Shown: one piece after another, positions 5,175 through 8,246 of the stretch | Position numbering within the stretch: position 1 is the stretch's first letter | Layout: the number at the start of each line of letters is the position of its first letter | Assembly: GCA_938010795.1 (NCBI GenBank) | Contig: CALLVB010000005.1 | Location: forward strand, 1 to 8,246 | Reading direction: 5' to 3' | DNA from: Minisyncoccota bacterium | GTDB taxonomy: Bacteria > Patescibacteriota > Minisyncoccia > Phycocordibacterales > GCA-2747955 | Length of the DNA: 8,246 nt | Notes under the pieces: model-generated | Seen by the model: the letters and a program-made list of their open reading frames with translations, nothing else | Databases searched by the model: none | Told to the model about the DNA's origin: nothing | Made by a program: the position numbers and the translations under genes

Positions 5175-5609
5175 TTAAACTCGTCTTGGCTTAGGTGCCT
5201 TTGGTCCGTTATGAGGAACAGGTGTTTTATCCTTAATAGTTCGGATATTAATCCCTTTTCCAATAAAAGAACGAATAGCTGACTCACGTCCTGCGCCCAC
5301 ACCTTTAACTACTACGTCAACTTCTTTAACTCCGGCTCCTGATGCTTGCTCTCCGATAAGTTCTCCTACCTTTGCTGCTGCAAATGGAGTACCTTTCTTA
5401 GCACCTTTGAATCCGAGTGCTCCAGCTGAAGAAGTGAACACAATATTTCCTTCTACGTCAGAGAGAGAAACTCGTGTGTTGTTATATGTAGATTGTACGT
5501 GTAGTTGTCCATCTTGTAGCTTTCGTTTTGAACCACGAGAAAGAGTACGCGACTTAAGTGCGTTTCCTCCTTTGTTTCCCCCCTTTGCTGCTATTCGTTT
5601 CTTACCCAT
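5175..5609 (-). CDS. rpsK: 30S ribosomal protein S11
   Basis: S11 is a small-subunit platform protein near the E site. A lysine/glycine-rich N-terminal tail (1-34) is a little longer than usual. The core then follows: LHVQSTYNNTRVSLSDVEGN (36-55), SAGALGFKGAKKGTPFAAAKV (61-81), VKGVGAGRESAIRSF (101-115) and IKDKTPVPHNGPKAPKPRRV (125-144), which matches the conserved DVTPIPHNG.RPPK.RRV end. Length is 144 residues against about 129. The start is five bases after the rpsM stop, in the normal rpsM-rpsK-rpsD order. Confidence 0.97.
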   Translation of the reverse strand: MGKKRIAAKGGNKGGNALKSRTLSRGSKRKLQDGQLHVQSTYNNTRVSLSDVEGNIVFTSSAGALGFKGAKKGTPFAAAKVGELIGEQASGAGVKEVDVVVKGVGAGRESAIRSFIGKGINIRTIKDKTPVPHNGPKAPKPRRV

Positions 5610-5614
5610 ACGTC

Positions 5615-5995
5615 TTATTTTTTAGTTACTTTAATTTTTCCTGACCCCATAGTCTTTCGACCTCCTCCTCGAACTGTTCTTGAGTTAGTCTTAGTTGTTT
5701 GTCCTTTAGTAGGTAAACCTTTTCTGTGTCTAGAACCTCGGTATGATCCGATGTCCATGAGTCGCTTAATGTTTGCTGACTTTGATCGCTTAAGGTCTCC
5801 CTCAATAGTGTAGTTTTCTACGAGCGTTCGGATCTTTCCTTCTTGGTCTTCGGTAAGATCCTTTGATTTAATTCCGTGATCAACACCTGCTTCATCTAAA
5901 ATAGTATGAGCACGTGTTCGTCCAATTCCGTAAACTGCAGTAAGTGCAATTTCAATTCTTTTTTCATCAGGTAGTGTAATTCCAGAGATTCGCAT
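5615..5995 (-). CDS. rpsM: 30S ribosomal protein S13
   Basis: S13 is a head protein that forms intersubunit bridges and touches P-site tRNA. It has MRISGITLPDEKRIEIALT (1-19), VYGIGRTRAHTIL (21-33, the helix-two-turn-helix), KSKDLTEDQ (43-51), GDLKRSKSANIKRLMDIGSYRGSRHRKGLP (66-95) and the basic tail GQTTKTNSRTVRGGGRKT (98-115). At 126 residues it is full length. Of its 13 arginines I read eight as CGA, one as CGT and four as AGA. The gene follows rpmJ by 11 bases. Confidence 0.97.
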   Translation of the reverse strand: MRISGITLPDEKRIEIALTAVYGIGRTRAHTILDEAGVDHGIKSKDLTEDQEGKIRTLVENYTIEGDLKRSKSANIKRLMDIGSYRGSRHRKGLPTKGQTTKTNSRTVRGGGRKTMGSGKIKVTKK

Positions 5996-6006
5996 AGTTA
6001 TTTGTA

Positions 6007-6123
6007 TTATCCTTGTCGTTGTTTATGTCGTGGGTTTGCAGCACAAATTACCACAAGTCGTCCACGTCGTTTAACTTGTTTACAATTTACACATATTTTC
6101 TTTACTGAAGCTTTTACTTTCAT
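6007..6123 (-). CDS. rpmJ: 50S ribosomal protein L36
   Basis: This is a 38-residue ORF. It reads MKVKASVKKICVNCKQVKRR, then GRLVVICAANPRHKQRQG, which is L36 along its whole length. The zinc ligands are Cys11, Cys14, Cys27 and His33, so it is the zinc-binding form. It has one residue more than the commonest 37-residue type, in the ICAANPRH stretch. L36 binds 23S rRNA late in 50S assembly. It lies between infA and rpsM, the classical order. Four of its five arginine codons are CGA. Confidence 0.97.
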   Translation of the reverse strand: MKVKASVKKICVNCKQVKRRGRLVVICAANPRHKQRQG

Positions 6124-6148
6124 ACTTGTTTATTATTCTTGTTATTCC

Positions 6149-6385
6149 TTACTTCCTTCGTTGAATCCGTCCTTTACCTCCATAGGGGTCTTTAACTACT
6201 TCAACCATATCTCCTACTAGTACACGAATTCTGTGGAGTTTCATTTTACCTGCAAGATATGCAAGTCCTTCTTCTCCATCTTCGTATTCTATTCGAAACA
6301 TTGTATTTGGAAGTGCTTCTGTTACCTGTGCCATTACTGGTTCAGGCTTATTTTGGTTATTACCACTTGTTTTTTCTGTGCTCAT
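6149..6385 (-). CDS. infA: translation initiation factor IF-1
   Basis: IF-1 blocks the A site of the 30S subunit during initiation. It is a single OB-fold S1-type domain. The core VMAQVTEALPNTMFRIEYEDGEE matches the family's V.GTV.EALPN.MF.VEL.NG.. (17-39), followed by LAYLAGKMKLHRIRVLVGDMVEVVKDPY (41-68) and GKGRIQRRK (70-78). A polar N-terminal extension (about 1-14) makes it 78 residues against about 72, and PY is followed by a shortened GGKG turn. An internal ATG at residue 18 would cut into the first strand, so ATG 6385 is preferred. It is the first gene of the operon, with a predicted mRNA leader of only about 8-9 bases and no SD site. Confidence 0.96.
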   Translation of the reverse strand: MSTEKTSGNNQNKPEPVMAQVTEALPNTMFRIEYEDGEEGLAYLAGKMKLHRIRVLVGDMVEVVKDPYGGKGRIQRRK

Positions 6386-6400
6386 AAAGTAATGCCGGGT

Positions 6401-6428
6401 ATTGTATCAAAAAAACTCAATCACGCAA
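6401..6428 (-). promoter_or_regulatory. predicted promoter of the infA-rpsI operon
   Basis: On the minus strand TTGCGT (6428-6423) is followed by a 16-bp T-rich spacer and TACAAT (6406-6401). RNA would start near 6393-6394, eight or nine bases before the infA ATG. It lies between the frr terminator and infA, the only gap large enough for a promoter of this operon. The -35 match is moderate. Confidence 0.5.
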
Positions 6429-6446
6429 GAGCAGTAACGCACATAT

Positions 6447-6476
6447 AAAAAAAGAGACTCCTTAGTCTCTTTTTTT
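6447..6476 (-). terminator. Rho-independent terminator after frr
   Basis: A 13-bp perfect stem (6447-6459 with 6464-6476) has core AGAGACT/AGTCTCT, flanking A and T runs of seven, and a 4-nt loop. On the minus strand it begins a few bases past the frr stop and ends in seven T. The A and T runs make it capable of acting on both strands. Confidence 0.93.
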
Positions 6477-6480
6477 ATAA

Positions 6481-7026
6481 TTAGTTTTGGATCTCTTCTT
6501 GTTTATTTTTGAAAATTTCTTCAAGTCCCGTAGTGAACTCTTTTACCTTTTCTTCCATCTCTGCTTTGAATGAATACCTGTCATCCTCTGTAAGGTCACC
6601 TTCTTTTTCCTTGGACTGAATCTCATTCCATACCTTATCTCTCTCTTGGCGAACAGACACTCGTGCGTCTTCTAGTTTTTGTTTTGCTAGTTTACCAAGC
6701 ATTTCTCGACGTTCAGCTGTGAGGTCTGGAAATGATACTCGCACGCCAGCATCAGAGCCTACGACTGACACTCCTAAATTAGCATCTATGATTGCTTTCT
6801 CGATATGTTTCATGAGACTCTTATCATACGGACTAATAAGTAGTGATTTTGCTCCTTCAATTGAAATTGAAGCAACCTGATTAACAGGGGTCTGTGTGCC
6901 ATACGCATCAACTCTGACACCATCAAGAACAGCAGGAGATGCCATACCTGTTCTGATTGATTGATATTCTTTCTTAAGCCATTCTGCAATTGCATCTAGC
7001 TCTGTTGTAAATTGTTTGAAATCCAT
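6481..7026 (-). CDS. frr: ribosome recycling factor
   Basis: RRF splits post-termination ribosomes together with EF-G. The 181 residues are close to the usual 185. Family motifs are YQSIRTGMASPAVLDGVRVDAYG (21-43, usually IRTGRA.P.LLD.I.V.YYG), TPVNQVASIS (46-55), ISPYDKSLMKHIEKAI (64-79), NLGVSVVGSDAGVRVSFPDLTAERR (83-107) and KLEDARVSVRQERD (117-130) with the conserved RV.VR stretch. The Arg of RTGRA is methionine here (RTGMAS). The acidic helical C-terminus completes the three-helix bundle. It follows the nuclease gene by 34 bases, and a TATAAT box overlaps that gap, so it can be transcribed on its own. It has no SD site. Confidence 0.96.
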   Translation of the reverse strand: MDFKQFTTELDAIAEWLKKEYQSIRTGMASPAVLDGVRVDAYGTQTPVNQVASISIEGAKSLLISPYDKSLMKHIEKAIIDANLGVSVVGSDAGVRVSFPDLTAERREMLGKLAKQKLEDARVSVRQERDKVWNEIQSKEKEGDLTEDDRYSFKAEMEEKVKEFTTGLEEIFKNKQEEIQN

Positions 7027-7040
7027 ATATGTTTTATTGA

Positions 7041-7055
7041 TTGGTATTATACCAA
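7041..7055. promoter_or_regulatory. 15-bp palindrome overlapping a frr -10 box
   Basis: TTGGTAT (7041-7047) and ATACCAA (7049-7055) are exact inverted copies around one base. On the minus strand TATAAT (7051-7046) lies within it and would start RNA near 7039, 13 bases before the frr ATG. The -35 region (about 7069-7074, TCTGTT) is weak. The palindrome could be an operator. On the plus strand it is followed by T-rich sequence, but nothing appears to be transcribed in that direction. Confidence 0.45.
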
Positions 7056-7060
7056 ATTTT

Positions 7061-7909
7061 TTATTTTAAACAGATATTATCTATTTCTAAAAACGCTTCT
7101 TCTATGGTTTTGCCAGGAATAAGTGTAAGTTTGTGTACATCTTCTCCTCCATTACGTTTAATGTCTCTACAAGTAATAAATCCACCTTCGATAAGCATCT
7201 GATGCTCTTTCTTAGAGAACGTAGTGAGTGCTGTAATTGGATGTATTTTTGATTGTTGGATAAACTCATGCAAGTTTGGCTTACCCCTCCTCGGGTAATC
7301 CCATCCCATTAATTCTAATGTACCTTCACACTCCGCATACTTAATTGCATTAGAAGAAAACTTAGTATTAGTAATAAGAAATGGTCGTGGTTTTTTCTCA
7401 CCGTAAAAATCAGTATCCATAATATCTCGAAACCGTGAATTAACATATAAAGACACCTTAAGGTCAGTTTTAATTGCTAGCTTGTTGTGAAACTTGAGCT
7501 CAGCAGTAACAATCTCGTCACCATTTTCAGCAACAACATCTACTTCGTGTGTTACACACTTCCCTTTAATTTTAATTCCTGTCTTTGAATTATAGCCGTG
7601 TGCAGCGAATACCTGTGACACGTATTTTTCAAACGGAAAACCAGACGGACCAAGCTCTGAAACCGCTCTGCGTAGTGAATATCTAAAACGAGCACTTCCA
7701 TTAGTTTCTTCTTTTTGAAGAAGCTCATACGCATGACTATAAATAAAATCAGTAGTTGCTCCATCATAAATTTCCTTAGTAATATGATCTACAATATGTG
7801 CAATTACTTTATCGTGTGCTCCTGAACGCTCCAGAGACTCCACTAGCTTTTTGGGATTGAATACTTCTTTAGTACCATCTTTTTTAACAACAATAATATC
7901 TTTCTTCAT
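7061..7909 (-). CDS. ATP-cone domain fused to a PD-(D/E)XK (Mrr-like) endonuclease
   Basis: The 282 residues show three parts. Residues 4-90 are an ATP-cone: IIVVKKDGTKEVFNPKKLVESLERSG, a helical middle, and a FRYSLRRAVSELG close, the nucleotide-sensing module best known from ribonucleotide reductases and NrdR. Residues 91-205 look like a restriction-type nuclease: FPFEKYVSQVFAAHGY (Glu94), HEVDVVA (Asp124) and TAELKFHN (Glu137, Lys139), the E...D...ExK order of Mrr-type active sites. Residues 224-255 (ITALTTFSKKEHQMLIEGGF in part) resemble a helix-hairpin-helix DNA-binding unit. All expected catalytic residues are present, so it is likely active on DNA. It follows pilT by seven bases and precedes frr. 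No methylase lies beside it in the window. The substrate is unknown. Confidence 0.8.
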   Translation of the reverse strand: MKKDIIVVKKDGTKEVFNPKKLVESLERSGAHDKVIAHIVDHITKEIYDGATTDFIYSHAYELLQKEETNGSARFRYSLRRAVSELGPSGFPFEKYVSQVFAAHGYNSKTGIKIKGKCVTHEVDVVAENGDEIVTAELKFHNKLAIKTDLKVSLYVNSRFRDIMDTDFYGEKKPRPFLITNTKFSSNAIKYAECEGTLELMGWDYPRRGKPNLHEFIQQSKIHPITALTTFSKKEHQMLIEGGFITCRDIKRNGGEDVHKLTLIPGKTIEEAFLEIDNICLK

Positions 7910-7916
7910 ATAAAGA

Positions 7917-8246
7917 TTAAAGCATTCGCTCTAAGTTAGCTGAACGTGGTGAATACTTGTAAGCGTCTTCAACAGAAATATCACCAGTCCTTACTAACTC
8001 TGCAAGTGACCTGTTCATAGAAATCATTCCGTCCCCAGAACTAGTTTCGATCACTGAATCAATTTCATGGATTCGACCTTCTCTAATTAGATTTTGCACA
8101 GCGTTAGTATTAATGAGTAACTCATATGCAGGCACTCGCCCTCCAGAAATCGATGGGATTAGCCGTTGAGAGAAAATACCTGTCAGTGCGTTTGAAAGTT
8201 GTGAGCGAATTTGCTTTTGTTGTGAACCTGGGAAAGCATCGATAAT
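7917..8246 (-). CDS. pilT: PilT-type pilus retraction ATPase, C-terminal part, cut by the window end
   Basis: PilT is a hexameric cytoplasmic ATPase that retracts type IV pili, for twitching and DNA uptake. Only the last 109 residues are inside the window. The frame stays open to base 8246, upstream of a GTG at 8135 that should not be taken as a start. The visible part reads IIDAFPGSQQKQIRSQLS, then LTGIFSQRLIP, then AVQNLIREG (49-57, matching the PilT-specific AIRNLIRE motif), and ends with MNRSLAELVRTGDIS (77-91) and a short tail. These match PilT rather than PilB, GspE or VirB11. The Walker boxes lie outside the window. The nuclease gene follows after seven bases, so the two are probably co-transcribed. 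Confidence 0.88.
   Translation of the reverse strand: MIDAFPGSQQKQIRSQLSNALTGIFSQRLIPSISGGRVPAYELLINTNAVQNLIREGRIHEIDSVIETSSGDGMISMNRSLAELVRTGDISVEDAYKYSPRSANLERML

Noticed and set aside
5407..6448. Plus-strand ORFs opposite rpsK, rpmJ and infA
   Set aside because: The cysteine- and phenylalanine-rich translations are typical of antisense reads, and the minus-strand genes are unmistakable.
6810..6995. Second minus-strand frame within frr
   Set aside because: It lies wholly within frr in another frame, and the RRF motifs cover the same bases.
7552..7767. Second minus-strand frame within the ATP-cone nuclease gene
   Set aside because: It overlaps the ATP-cone/nuclease coding frame and has no features of its own.
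8133..8135. GTG as start of a 72-residue protein
   Set aside because: The PilT homology continues in frame upstream to the window end, so this is an internal valine codon.
1..8246. CRISPR array, insertion sequence or long direct repeats
   Set aside because: No regularly spaced repeats, transposase or paired terminal repeats were found on reading both strands.

Overview
The window looks like a piece of chromosome from a small-genome bacterium of the Candidate Phyla Radiation (Patescibacteria), probably of the Parcubacteria kind. This is inferred from the AT-rich sequence, the compact ribosomal genes almost without Shine-Dalgarno sites, an RNA polymerase alpha subunit that ends after its N-terminal domain, a C-terminally short L13, and a PilT-type competence/pilus ATPase beside an ATP-cone nuclease. 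The lineage was not tested by any search.

Left end (1-790, plus strand): a tRNA-Ile(GAT) with its own terminator, then a self-contained one-gene unit. The unit has a consensus sigma70-type promoter (TTGACA, 17 bp, TATTAT), a hairpin at the predicted 5' end of the RNA, a textbook AGGAG site, an unrecognised 157-residue protein and a strong terminator. All remaining genes lie on the minus strand and converge on this unit.

Minus strand, in order of transcription from the right edge: the C-terminal part of pilT (cut by the window end), an ATP-cone plus PD-(D/E)XK nuclease, frr (ribosome recycling factor) and a terminator. Next comes a nine-gene translation/transcription operon: infA, rpmJ, rpsM, rpsK, rpsD, rpoA, rplQ, rplM, rpsI, closed by a hairpin terminator at about 2494-2523. 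This operon supplies IF-1, L36, S13, S11, S4, RNA polymerase alpha, L17, L13 and S9. It joins the usual end of the spc/alpha operons directly to the rplM-rpsI pair.

Right behind that terminator a TATAAT box starts a third minus-strand unit: an ORF of 41 codons, then one of 54 codons, each encoding one membrane helix, then murD (D-glutamate ligase of peptidoglycan synthesis). The predicted start of this RNA falls on the first base of the first ATG, so the mRNA may be leaderless.

The points most worth a second look are the two tiny membrane proteins ahead of murD and their leaderless promoter, the orphan 157-residue gene with unusually complete expression signals, the ATP-cone nuclease next to pilT, the alpha subunit without a CTD, and the genome-style signals (no SD sites, no TGA stops, CGA as the main arginine codon in the ribosomal genes sampled).
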